Origin: Paenirhodobacter hankyongi | Lineage (GTDB): Bacteria > Pseudomonadota > Alphaproteobacteria > Rhodobacterales > Rhodobacteraceae | Assembly: GCF_003664585.1 (NCBI RefSeq) | Contig: NZ_RCHI01000002.1 | Coordinates: forward strand, 1-64,000 | Length of the DNA: 64,000 nt | Direction: 5' to 3' | In this document: piece by piece, positions 25,260 to 32,760 of the stretch | How positions within the stretch are numbered: position 1 is the first letter of the stretch | Layout of the letters: each line of letters opens with the position of its first letter | Program-made: the position numbers and the translations under genes | The notes under the pieces: generated by a model | What the model was told of the DNA's origin: nothing | Database searches by the model: none | The model's input: only the letters and a program-made list of their open reading frames with translations

Positions 25260-26654
25260 TCATTCCGCCGCCCTCATCCCGGCATAGGCATAGATCGTCT
25301 CATAGCCCCAGTCCGGCACGTCCCAGGCGATCATCTTGCCGGGGTTCAGAAGCCCCTTCGGATCCGCCTCGCGCTTGAAGGCAAGCTGGCGCGCGTCGGC
25401 CGACTGCCGCCCGCCCTCCTCGAGCGTGTAGCGGTGCGGGTTGAAGATCATCGCGCCCATCTCCTCGTGCTCGCGCACGATCTCCTCGAGCCGCTCCTCG
25501 GTGGTGAAGCGCACCATGGTCAGCCCCGCATAGATCACCTGCCCATGCTCGCGCATCACCTCGAGGTGCTGCATCAGCTCGGCGCCGAAACGGGCACGGA
25601 CCGCCTCGATCACCTCGAGGAAATCGGCGCCGTGATAGCGCACCTGCAGATAGGTGATGTCGGGATCGACCTTCAGCGCACGCAGCGTGGTGTGATTCCA
25701 GCCGTATTCATAGGCGACGCCCGGGTCGCGGCTCCAGTCGTGCGCGTCCGAGCGGAAGATCATCTTGCCCGCCGGCCAGCGCGCCAGGAAGGTCTCGAGC
25801 GCGGGCATCGACTGCGGTGCGACCATCAGATGCAGGGTATTGTCGCCCTCGTCGACATGGCCCTTGAAGCGCTGGAAATACTGCGCGGCGATCGGCGCCT
25901 CGCAGACGGTGACGAGCTTGACCAGGATCCCGTCCTCGGCCGCAAGCTCGGCGCCGAAACGCGCCGCCTCGGCGAAACCGGGGAAGGTCAGCACCGTCGA
26001 GACCCAGTCATAGGCCGGGGCGAGCGGCATCTCGATCTCGGTGATGATGCCGTTCGTGCCATAGGCGTGGCTGACCCGGTGCAACTCCTCGCCGGTGAAT
26101 TCGTGGATCTGCGGCTCGGCCTCCATCGAAACGACGCGCAGCCGGATGATGTTGCCCAGATCGCGCAGCGCGCCCCAGCGGACCGAGCCCACGCCGCCCG
26201 AGCCGCCGGCGATGAAACCGCCAAGCGTCGCCGTGGCCGCGGTCGAGGGCATCATCCGCAGCTCCTGCCCCGACTGCGCCCTGGTCTGCGCGTCGAGGTC
26301 GCGGATCACGATGCCCGGCTCCGCCACTACCCGGCCGGGGGCGATCGCGCGGATCTGGTTCATGTTCTTCAGGTGCATCACGCAGCCGCCCGCCAGCGGC
26401 ATCGCCTGACCGTAATTGCCGGTGCCGGCGCCGCGCACGGTGACCGGCACGTCATGGGCGTAACAGGTCTTGAGCACCTCGATCACCTCGGCCTCGTCGC
26501 GCGGCGAGACGACGAAATCGGCGACGACATGATCGAGCCGCGCCTTCAGCACCGGTGAATACCAGAAGAAATCCCGGCTTTTCGAGCGGATCGAAGCGGG
26601 ATTGTCGTCAAGCTCGAGATGGGCGAGCGCGGCCTTTGCGGCATTAATGTTCAT
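25260..26654 (-). CDS. FAD-binding (PCMH) oxidase/dehydrogenase, GlcD-like
   Basis: 464-residue flavoprotein of the VAO/PCMH family (glycolate oxidase subunit D relatives). The FAD-binding segment reads VTVRGAGTGNYGQAMPLAGG, then RVVAEPGIVIRDL and the diphosphate loop GGFIAGGSGGVGS. The C-terminal cap ends DPKGLLNPGKM, usual for this family. It oxidises a hydroxy-acid, alcohol or related substrate; the exact one is not readable. It overlaps the amidohydrolase gene by 4 bp (ATGA), so it belongs to the importer transcript. Confidence 0.88.
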   Translation of the reverse strand: MNINAAKAALAHLELDDNPASIRSKSRDFFWYSPVLKARLDHVVADFVVSPRDEAEVIEVLKTCYAHDVPVTVRGAGTGNYGQAMPLAGGCVMHLKNMNQIRAIAPGRVVAEPGIVIRDLDAQTRAQSGQELRMMPSTAATATLGGFIAGGSGGVGSVRWGALRDLGNIIRLRVVSMEAEPQIHEFTGEELHRVSHAYGTNGIITEIEMPLAPAYDWVSTVLTFPGFAEAARFGAELAAEDGILVKLVTVCEAPIAAQYFQRFKGHVDEGDNTLHLMVAPQSMPALETFLARWPAGKMIFRSDAHDWSRDPGVAYEYGWNHTTLRALKVDPDITYLQVRYHGADFLEVIEAVRARFGAELMQHLEVMREHGQVIYAGLTMVRFTTEERLEEIVREHEEMGAMIFNPHRYTLEEGGRQSADARQLAFKREADPKGLLNPGKMIAWDVPDWGYETIYAYAGMRAAE

Positions 26655-27919
26655 GTCATCAGTCCGTCGAGTTCGGAATAATCGGGAAGGGTGCGGTCGA
26701 TCTGCCGCCCGGCGCGCAGCACGATGCGGTCGGCCTGCGGGCGGGCGAAGAGCTCGGTCCAGCTGCGGGCGCGGCAGATCACCAGATCGGCGGGCGCACC
26801 GGGGTCCAGCGAGGGCGCGTCAAAGCCGCAGGCGCGGGCGGGGTTCGCGGTGAAGGCGCGCGGCCAGTCGGTGCCGGTGTGGTCGAGATGCGCGATCCGC
26901 GTCGCCTCGCGCATCACCTCGATCATGTCGAGATCGCCATAGGCATAGAACGGATCGCGGGTGTTGTCGGAGGCGAAGCTGACGTTGATGCCGCGCGCCG
27001 CCATCTCGTGCACCAGCGTCACCCCGCGCCAGCGCGGCGTGCGGCCGGGCGTGCGGTCCTGCAGGTACATGTTGCACATCGGCAGGCTGACGACATTCAG
27101 CCCGGCCTTCGCGACCAGATCGAGCGTGCGCGCCGCCTCGGCCTCGGGCTGCACGGCAAGCGAACAGCAATGCCCCACCGTCACCGGCGCGTCGAAGCCC
27201 ATTTCCAGCGCCACCTCGGCGATCACCTTCAGCGTCGCGACCGAGGCGTCGCCGGTCTCGTCAACGTGGAAATCGGCCTGCAACCCGCGCCGCGCCGCAT
27301 GGTCGAAGAACACCCGCAGCCGCCGGCGCAGGTCGGGGACCGGATAGGTGACGGCGCCAAGCACGCCGCCCGCGCGTTCGACGATCGCCGCGGTGCGGCC
27401 GAAGGGGCCGCCCTCCTCGACCATGTCGATCGGCACGAGGCACGAGCCCTGCAGCGCGATCCGCCCCGCCCACTCCTCGCGCAGCTCGGCGAAGACCGGG
27501 AAGGAGATCGCATCCTGCGGCGCGAGGCTGTCGAGATGGGTGCGGACCCCGCGCGTGCCATGCGCCCAGGCACAGCGCAGCGCGAACTCCATCCGCGCGC
27601 GCACATCCTCGGCCGACCAGTTCGCCTCCCGGTCGGCGCCGACGGTGGCCAGCGCGCCCTCGAACGTGCCGTCGGGGTTCGCCGCGCGCGGCCAGATATG
27701 GCCCTTGTCGAGATGCGTGTGCATGTCGACGAAGGCCGGAAAGACCATCTTGCCGGCCATGTCCACCACGGGCGCGTCGGGCGGCACCGCCGCGACGATC
27801 CGGCCATCCGAGATGGCCAGGTCGATCTGGGCGAGGTCGCCCTCTTGTCCGAGGAGGCAGGCCGGGGTTTTCAGATTGATCAGACGATACGTGCCGCTGG
27901 GCAGAACGCAAAAATCCAT
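26651..27919 (-). CDS. cytosine deaminase-like amidohydrolase
   Basis: 422-residue metal-dependent hydrolase of the CodA branch of the amidohydrolase superfamily. All expected ligands are present: HxH in DMHTHLDKGH, His and Glu in ADFHVDETGD, His in VTVGHCCS and the final Asp in FASDNTRDPF. The N- and C-terminal strands form the usual small beta-sandwich. CodA-type enzymes deaminate cytosine, isoguanine, creatinine or similar rings. The start at 27919 follows GGGAGAATTG and overlaps the permease stop (TGATG). Coupling to an ABC importer suggests its substrate is imported. Confidence 0.88.
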   Translation of the reverse strand: MDFCVLPSGTYRLINLKTPACLLGQEGDLAQIDLAISDGRIVAAVPPDAPVVDMAGKMVFPAFVDMHTHLDKGHIWPRAANPDGTFEGALATVGADREANWSAEDVRARMEFALRCAWAHGTRGVRTHLDSLAPQDAISFPVFAELREEWAGRIALQGSCLVPIDMVEEGGPFGRTAAIVERAGGVLGAVTYPVPDLRRRLRVFFDHAARRGLQADFHVDETGDASVATLKVIAEVALEMGFDAPVTVGHCCSLAVQPEAEAARTLDLVAKAGLNVVSLPMCNMYLQDRTPGRTPRWRGVTLVHEMAARGINVSFASDNTRDPFYAYGDLDMIEVMREATRIAHLDHTGTDWPRAFTANPARACGFDAPSLDPGAPADLVICRARSWTELFARPQADRIVLRAGRQIDRTLPDYSELDGLMT

Positions 27920-28782
27920 CAATTCTCCCGTTTGATGGCACTCTCGTGCCATTTGTGAAGCATCAGATGCGTGACCAGGCTCAGCACCGCGAAGATGACG
28001 ACGCCGGTGAGCGCAATGAGGACAAGCGCCGCGAACATCCGCGGGATGTTCAGCCGATAGCCCGCCTCGAGGATGCGGAAGGCCAGGCCCGAGCCGATGC
28101 CGCCGGTGCCCGCGACATATTCCGCCACCACCGCCCCGATCAGGCTCAGCCCGCCGGCGATGCGCAGACCGCCGAGGAAATAGGGCAGCGCCGTCGGGAT
28201 CTGCAGATAGCGCAGCCGCTGCCAGCGGGTGGCGCCATAGATCCGGTAGAGGTCGCGCAGGTTGTGGTCGGTCGAGTTCAGCCCGAGCGTGGTGTTCGAC
28301 AGGATCGGGAAGAAGGCGACGATCCAGGCACAGAGCAAGAGCCCCGCCAGCCGGTTGTCGACATAGATGAAGATCAGCGGCGCGATCGAGACGACCGGGG
28401 TGACCTGCAAGATCACCGCGAAGGGGTAAAAACACATCTCGGCCCAGCGGCTGAGACTGAAGAGCACCGCAAGGCCGACGCCGCCCACCACCGCGACGGC
28501 GAGCGCCATCAGCGTGATCTGCAGCGTGACGCCCAGGGCCGGCAGCAGGATCGGCGCGTCCTTGACCAGCGTCTGCGCGACAAGGCCGGGCCCGGGCAGG
28601 ATGTAATGCGGGATCTCGTTCCAGGCGACGACGCGGTCCCACAGCACGATCATCAGCGCGACGGTGACACTCGGCAGCAGCCAGCGCAGCACCCGCTCGC
28701 GCCGCCGGGCGCGGGCACGTGCCAGCTCGTCGGCATCGACCGGGGTGTCGCCTGCGGCAAGGGCGGGATCGGCAAGGCTCAT
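27919..28782 (-). CDS. ABC importer permease (SsuC/TauC/ThiX type)
   Basis: 287-residue inner-membrane permease of the BPD_transp_1 family with about six helices. The EAA-type coupling loop for the ATPase is the segment IYGATRWQRLRYLQIPTALP. A charged cytoplasmic N-terminus (ARARARRRERVLRW) precedes TM1. It overlaps the ATPase gene by 4 bp and the amidohydrolase gene by 1 bp. The start at 28782 is preferred over 28830 because of that ATGA overlap. Together with the ATPase and the NMT1/THI5-type binding protein it forms one importer. Confidence 0.92.
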   Translation of the reverse strand: MSLADPALAAGDTPVDADELARARARRRERVLRWLLPSVTVALMIVLWDRVVAWNEIPHYILPGPGLVAQTLVKDAPILLPALGVTLQITLMALAVAVVGGVGLAVLFSLSRWAEMCFYPFAVILQVTPVVSIAPLIFIYVDNRLAGLLLCAWIVAFFPILSNTTLGLNSTDHNLRDLYRIYGATRWQRLRYLQIPTALPYFLGGLRIAGGLSLIGAVVAEYVAGTGGIGSGLAFRILEAGYRLNIPRMFAALVLIALTGVVIFAVLSLVTHLMLHKWHESAIKREN

Positions 28783-29567
28783 GCGGTCTCTCCCATCGCG
28801 GCATGGAGCGCGTCCGAGGCGGTGCGGCACAGCGCGGCATACTCGGCCGAGGTGCGGAAATCCTCGCCGCGCGGATAGGGCGCATCGACGGTCAGCTCGG
28901 TCGAGACCCGGCCGGGCCGCGCCGCCATCACCACGATCCGGTCGCTCAGGAACACCGATTCGAACACCGAATGGGTAACGAAGATCACCGTCGAGGCGAT
29001 CTTTTCCTTCAGCTCGAGCAGATCCTTGTTCAGCTTGTGGCGGGTGATCTCGTCCAGCGCAGCGAAGGGCTCGTCCATCAGAATGAGCCGCGGCCGCGTC
29101 ACCATCGCCCGCGCGATCGAGACCCGCATCTTCATCCCGCCCGACAGCTCGCGCGGATAGGCCTTGGCGAATTTCTCGAGCCCCACCAGCTTCAGCGCCA
29201 GATGGATGTCATCGCGCACCTGCACGAAGCTCTGCCCCTTCAGCCGGAAGGGCAGATAGACGTTCTGCTCGACCGTCGCCCAGGGCATCAGCGTCGGCTC
29301 CTGGAAGACGACGCCGATCTCGGCCTCGCCGCCCTCCCAGCGGATCTGCCCGCGCGTCGGGTGCATCAGCCCGGCGATCAGCCGCAGCGCCGTCGACTTG
29401 CCACAGCCCGAGGGGCCGAGAAGCGAGATGAAATCGCCCTCGTTCACGGTCAGGTTCATCTCCCTGAGCGCCAGCGTGCCGCCGGCAAAGGCCTTGTCGA
29501 CCGCGGCCATCTCCAGAAGTTTCGCCCGCTCGCCCAGCGGTTTCGGCTTGCGCCAGGTCACCACCAT
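28779..29567 (-). CDS. ABC importer ATPase (SsuB/TauB/ThiZ type)
   Basis: 262-residue nucleotide-binding subunit. Walker A GPSGCGKST, Q-loop VVFQEPTLMPW, signature LSGGMKMRVSIARAM, Walker B LILMDEPFAALD and the H-loop FVTHSVFES are all intact. I choose ATG 29567 (after GAGGCACCG). A GTG at 29627 overlapping the binding-protein stop is possible but would put a hairpin inside the coding region. The pairing with an NMT1/THI5 binding protein is typical of importers for sulfonates, pyrimidines or riboflavin. Confidence 0.92.
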   Translation of the reverse strand: MVVTWRKPKPLGERAKLLEMAAVDKAFAGGTLALREMNLTVNEGDFISLLGPSGCGKSTALRLIAGLMHPTRGQIRWEGGEAEIGVVFQEPTLMPWATVEQNVYLPFRLKGQSFVQVRDDIHLALKLVGLEKFAKAYPRELSGGMKMRVSIARAMVTRPRLILMDEPFAALDEITRHKLNKDLLELKEKIASTVIFVTHSVFESVFLSDRIVVMAARPGRVSTELTVDAPYPRGEDFRTSAEYAALCRTASDALHAAMGETA

Positions 29568-29591
29568 CGGTGCCTCGTCTCGGAAAGGTTC

Positions 29592-29615
29592 GGGCGGGCC
29601 ACCATAGGCCCGCCC
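29592..29615 (-). other. intercistronic hairpin behind the binding-protein gene
   Basis: A perfect 9-bp stem GGGCGGGCC / GGCCCGCCC with a 6-nt loop lies between the binding-protein stop and the ATPase start. No T-run follows, so partial read-through is expected. Such hairpins usually protect the upstream mRNA and raise binding-protein levels over the membrane subunits (known pattern; applied here by inference). Confidence 0.6.
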
Positions 29616-29623
29616 CGGGAAGA

Positions 29624-30607
29624 TCACTTCTTCAGATCAAGGCCCACGCCCGCGCCGACGAAATCGGTGGTGTAGGCGGCCTTGTAGTCGAGATCGGCGG
29701 GCACGACCCCGGCGGCGACCATCTTGTCGAAGAAGTCCTTCACATGGGCGTCGGTGATCACCCCGATGCCCTTTTCAAGCGCATCCCCCGAATCGACGAT
29801 GCCCTTCTCCTTCAGTTGGGCGATGCCGAAGGCGATCTGCTCGTCGGTCATGTCGGGGTTGTCCTTCTTGATCATCTCCTTCGCGGCGCTGTTGTCGCCG
29901 TAGAGGAAATTGTACCAGCCCTTGATCGAGCCATCGACGAAGCACTTCACCACCTCGGGCTTCTTCGCGACGGTGTCGGCCATGGTCTCGATCAGCGTCG
30001 AATAGGTCGAATACCCGGCATCGGCGAGCAGCCAGACGTCCGGCTTGAAGCCGCCCTCCTTCTCGACCATCAGCGGTTCCGACGAGAGGTAGCCCTGCAT
30101 CCCCGACTTTTCGTCGGCGATGAAGGGCGCGGGGTTGAAGGTGTAGACCTCGCGCTGCTCGGGGGTGAAGCCATAGGCCTTGATCATCCACTGATAATAG
30201 GACGCATAGCCCGCATCGCCGATGAACAGCTTGAGGTTTTTGAGGTCCTCGAAGCTTTTCGCCACGCCCGGATGGGTCAGGATGACCTGCGGCTCCTTCT
30301 GGAAGGTGGCGGCGACGGCGACGACCGGGATGCCCTCCTGCACCGCCGAGAATTCCTCGAGCAGGTTGCCCCCCATGTTGAAGTCGATCTTGCCCGCCAG
30401 CATCAGCGCCCGGTTGTTCACCTGCGGCCCACCCGGCTGGATCGTCACATCAAGCCCGCAGGCCGCATAGGTGCCGTCGGCCACCGACTGGTAGAAGCCG
30501 CCATGCTCGGCCTGCGCCAGCCAGTTGGTGCCGAAGGTCACTGCCGTGTTCGCCGAGGCGGCAGTGGCGACGGTCGTCAGAAGCAGGGAAAGGACAATCT
30601 TGCGCAT
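29624..30607 (-). CDS. NMT1/THI5-like periplasmic binding protein
   Basis: 327-residue solute-binding protein. Sec signal peptide about 1-19 (LLTTVATAASA). The mature part starts NTAVTFGTNWLAQAEHGGFYQSVADG, the NMT1/THI5 pattern (F-x-x-NWxAxxxHGGFYxA) seen in ThiY-type pyrimidine binders and in RibY-like riboflavin binders. Further family features are the GGPQVNN segment and DFNMGGNLLEEF. It is first in the operon. The ligand is therefore likely a pyrimidine-like heterocycle or related amide ring; that is inference from family plus the downstream deaminase-like enzyme. Confidence 0.9.
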   Translation of the reverse strand: MRKIVLSLLLTTVATAASANTAVTFGTNWLAQAEHGGFYQSVADGTYAACGLDVTIQPGGPQVNNRALMLAGKIDFNMGGNLLEEFSAVQEGIPVVAVAATFQKEPQVILTHPGVAKSFEDLKNLKLFIGDAGYASYYQWMIKAYGFTPEQREVYTFNPAPFIADEKSGMQGYLSSEPLMVEKEGGFKPDVWLLADAGYSTYSTLIETMADTVAKKPEVVKCFVDGSIKGWYNFLYGDNSAAKEMIKKDNPDMTDEQIAFGIAQLKEKGIVDSGDALEKGIGVITDAHVKDFFDKMVAAGVVPADLDYKAAYTTDFVGAGVGLDLKK

Positions 30608-30744
30608 GCGCGACTCCGGGGTGTGATTCTCTGCGGCCAGCCTAGGAGGGCGCGGCGCGATGCTCAGGGGGCGGTGCGGCAAAAACCCGCATGCCGGCAG
30701 AAGACGGCGCGGCTTTGGGCAGGTTTTCCTTACCTCTGCCCGGG

Positions 30745-30764
30745 TTTTCGGCAGATGCCGAAAA
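30745..30764. promoter_or_regulatory. 20-bp perfect palindrome between the importer operon and ridA
   Basis: TTTTCGGCA-GA-TGCCGAAAA, nine perfectly paired bases on each side of a 2-nt centre, sits about 138 bp upstream of the binding-protein start and 81 bp upstream of ridA. It is flanked by a second inverted pair (GGGCAG near 30718-30723 / CTGCCC near 30736-30741). It looks like an operator for a dimeric repressor. No regulator gene is adjacent. Confidence 0.55.
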
Positions 30765-30844
30765 TTTTGCCCGTTTGGTCAGGAAGCATGGCCCTCGCCG
30801 GGCGCCGGGGGCAGGATCGCGGCCGAAGAAACCGGAGGTTTTCC

Positions 30845-31234
30845 ATGCGTGCCCTTGCCCCGAACTCGATCCGTCCGCCCTTCGGCGCCTATGCCCATGG
30901 CATCGAGGTGCCGAAGGGCGCGCGGCTGGTGATGACCTCGGGCCAGCTCGGCCTCGGCCCCGACGACATCGCCCCGCCCACGGTGCGCGAACAGGCGCGG
31001 CTGTGCTTTGCCAATGTCACCGCGATCCTCGCCGAGGCCGGGATGGGCCCGGCCGATGTGATCCGGATCAACGCCTTCGTCACCGACCGCGCGCATTTCC
31101 CGGACTACATGGCGGCGCGCGACGAGTGGCTTCAGGGCTCGGGCAACCTGCCCGCCTCGACCCTCGTCATCGTGGGCGGCTTCACCCGCGCCGAATTCCT
31201 CGTCGAAGTCGAGGTGACGGCGGCGGCGCTCTAG
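30845..31234 (+). CDS. RidA/YjgF family protein
   Basis: 129-residue chorismate-mutase-like trimer of the Rid family. Archetypal RidA hydrolyses reactive enamine/imine intermediates. The N-terminal PPFGAYAHGIEV and central GQLGLGPDD match family strands, and the VIRINAFVTD segment lies where the conserved Arg-containing region is found in the family. It belongs to one of the Rid subgroups, not necessarily RidA itself. The start follows CCGGAGG. It is divergent from the importer/amidohydrolase operon across a 237-bp region and could remove imines made by that pathway (inference). Confidence 0.85.
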   Translation: MRALAPNSIRPPFGAYAHGIEVPKGARLVMTSGQLGLGPDDIAPPTVREQARLCFANVTAILAEAGMGPADVIRINAFVTDRAHFPDYMAARDEWLQGSGNLPASTLVIVGGFTRAEFLVEVEVTAAAL

Positions 31235-31272
31235 GCTAGCGTCGCGCGAGACCGCCCGAAGGAGTTCCCCGG

Positions 31273-31899
31273 ATGCTCGACACGTTGATGGCCTTTCCGC
31301 CGGCGACGCTGCTTGCCTTTCTGGCCGGCGCGCTGGTGCTGAACCTGACGCCCGGATCGGACGTGCTGTTCGCCATCGCCTCGGGGCTGCAGGGCGGGCC
31401 GAAGGCGGGGATGGCCGCGGGCTTCGGAGTCGGCATCGGCGGCATCTTCCACACCTGCGCCACGGCCTTCGGCCTTGCTGCGCTGGTCGCGGCCCATCCC
31501 GGCACACTCGATCTCGTCCGCTGGGCGGGGGCGGCCTATCTGCTGTGGATCGCGGTGAAGAGCTGGCGCGCGGTGGTGCCGCCGCCCGAAAGCGTGGGCG
31601 GCGCGCTCCTGCCCCGCGACGCCTTCCGCCGCGGCGTCATCACCAATGTGCTGAACCCGAAGGTCGCCCTCTTCATGCTGGCCTACCTGCCGCAGTTCAC
31701 CGACCCGGCGATCGGCCCGCTGTGGCAGCAGATGCTGATCCTCGGCGGCATCGTCTTTACCGGCGGCACGGTGATCACCATGGGCTACGGCGCCTCGGCG
31801 GGCTGGCTCGGCACCCGGCTCGCACGGCGGATGGGGGTGCTGAACAAGGTCGCGGCGCTGCTGTTCGGCGGGCTCGCGGCGAAGCTCGCCCTCGACTGA
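31273..31899 (+). CDS. LysE/RhtB-family amino-acid exporter
   Basis: 208-residue inner-membrane protein with six hydrophobic segments. The N-terminus LLAFLAGALVLNLTPGSDVLFAIASGLQGG has the family's NxTPGPD-like motif (here NLTPGSD), and GFGVGIGGIFHT and NVLNPKVALFMLAYLPQF are also diagnostic. The family exports lysine, homoserine, threonine or related metabolites by proton exchange. The start at 31273 follows AAGGAG. It lies 38 bp downstream of ridA and is probably co-transcribed. Confidence 0.92.
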   Translation: MLDTLMAFPPATLLAFLAGALVLNLTPGSDVLFAIASGLQGGPKAGMAAGFGVGIGGIFHTCATAFGLAALVAAHPGTLDLVRWAGAAYLLWIAVKSWRAVVPPPESVGGALLPRDAFRRGVITNVLNPKVALFMLAYLPQFTDPAIGPLWQQMLILGGIVFTGGTVITMGYGASAGWLGTRLARRMGVLNKVAALLFGGLAAKLALD

Positions 31900-31936
31900 G
31901 CTTGATTTCGCCGCGCCGGCGCGCCATCTGGGCGGC

Positions 31937-32590
31937 ATGACCGATTTCGTCTACACCCCCACGACCGAACAGCCCCGCATCCTGCATGCCGATCACGAGA
32001 TCCTCGTGGTCGACAAGCCGGCCGGGCTGCTCTCGGTGCCCGGCAAGGGCGAGGACCGCGCCGATTGCCTGATCGCGCGGCTGCGCGCAGCCTATCCCAC
32101 GGTGCTGCTGGTGCACCGGCTCGACATGGATACCTCGGGGGTGATGGTCTTCGGCCTGACGCCACACGCGCAGCGCCACCTCGGCCTGCAGTTCGAGCAC
32201 CGGCAGACGAAGAAGCATTACCTCGCCCGGCTCTGGGGCCATCTCGAGCCGAAGGAGGGCCACGTCGACCTGCCGCTCTGCGTCGACTGGCCGAACCGGC
32301 CACGCCAGCATGTCGACCATGAAAACGGCCGCCCGGCACAGACCGACTGGCGCGTGCTGCGGCTGGAGGCGGACGGCACCACGCGGGTGCGGCTGACCCC
32401 GCTCACCGGCCGCAGCCACCAGCTGCGCGTGCACATGCGGGAGACCGGCCATCCGATCCTCGGCGACCCGCTCTATGCCGAAGGGCCGGCACGGGACTTC
32501 CCGCGGCTGATGCTGCACGCCGAAAGCCTGCGCCTGCGCCATCCCGACGGCGGGCGCCACATGACCTTCACCGCACCCTGCCCGTTCTGA
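31937..32590 (+). CDS. rluA: RluA-family pseudouridine synthase
   Basis: 217-residue RNA-modifying enzyme, the length of E. coli RluA (dual 23S rRNA/tRNA specificity). Catalytic motif HRLDMDTSG carries the essential aspartate, KPAGLLSVPG is the upstream motif, LTGRSHQLRVHM and GDPLYA complete the RluA signature. No S4 domain is present, as in RluA and unlike RluC/D. The symbol is given on length and motif; target sites were not tested. Weak ribosome site; 37 bp after the LysE gene. Confidence 0.87.
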   Translation: MTDFVYTPTTEQPRILHADHEILVVDKPAGLLSVPGKGEDRADCLIARLRAAYPTVLLVHRLDMDTSGVMVFGLTPHAQRHLGLQFEHRQTKKHYLARLWGHLEPKEGHVDLPLCVDWPNRPRQHVDHENGRPAQTDWRVLRLEADGTTRVRLTPLTGRSHQLRVHMRETGHPILGDPLYAEGPARDFPRLMLHAESLRLRHPDGGRHMTFTAPCPF

Positions 32591-32598
32591 GGCAAGGG

Positions 32599-32630
32599 GG
32601 CGCATTCGACGCAATGCGCCTCATCCTCTT
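32599..32630 (+). terminator. possible terminator after rluA
   Basis: Perfect 8-bp stem GGCGCATT / AATGCGCC (32599-32606 with 32613-32620), loop CGACGC, followed by the pyrimidine tract TCATCCTCTTTC. The tail is not a clean T-run. Confidence 0.5.
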
Positions 32631-32679
32631 TCGCTGACGCGAAATTCACACCCGGGAAAATTGTGATCATTGGAAAATG

Positions 32680-32760
32680 AGGGCGCCCCCCGCTTTCTCC
32701 TTGCCGGAAATACCTCGGGGGTGAGGCCGCAGGCCGAGGGGGCAGCGCCCCCTGCGCCCG
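32680..32760 (-). repeat. Rhodobacteraceae-type intergenic repeat, copy C
   Basis: On the minus strand, directly after the stop at 32761: hairpin AGGGGGC-GCT-GCCCCCT (32753-32737), GGCCTGCGGCC hairpin, then CCCCGAGGTATTTCCGGCAAGG. It has the same order of elements as copies A and D and may terminate the saccharopine-dehydrogenase-family transcript. It may also stop rluA read-through. Confidence 0.7.

Noticed and set aside
30608..30844. A thiamine-pyrophosphate riboswitch in front of the THI5-type importer
   Set aside because: I looked for the conserved CTGAGA and ACC-CTGATCTGG-type elements and did not find them. Only palindromes are present.
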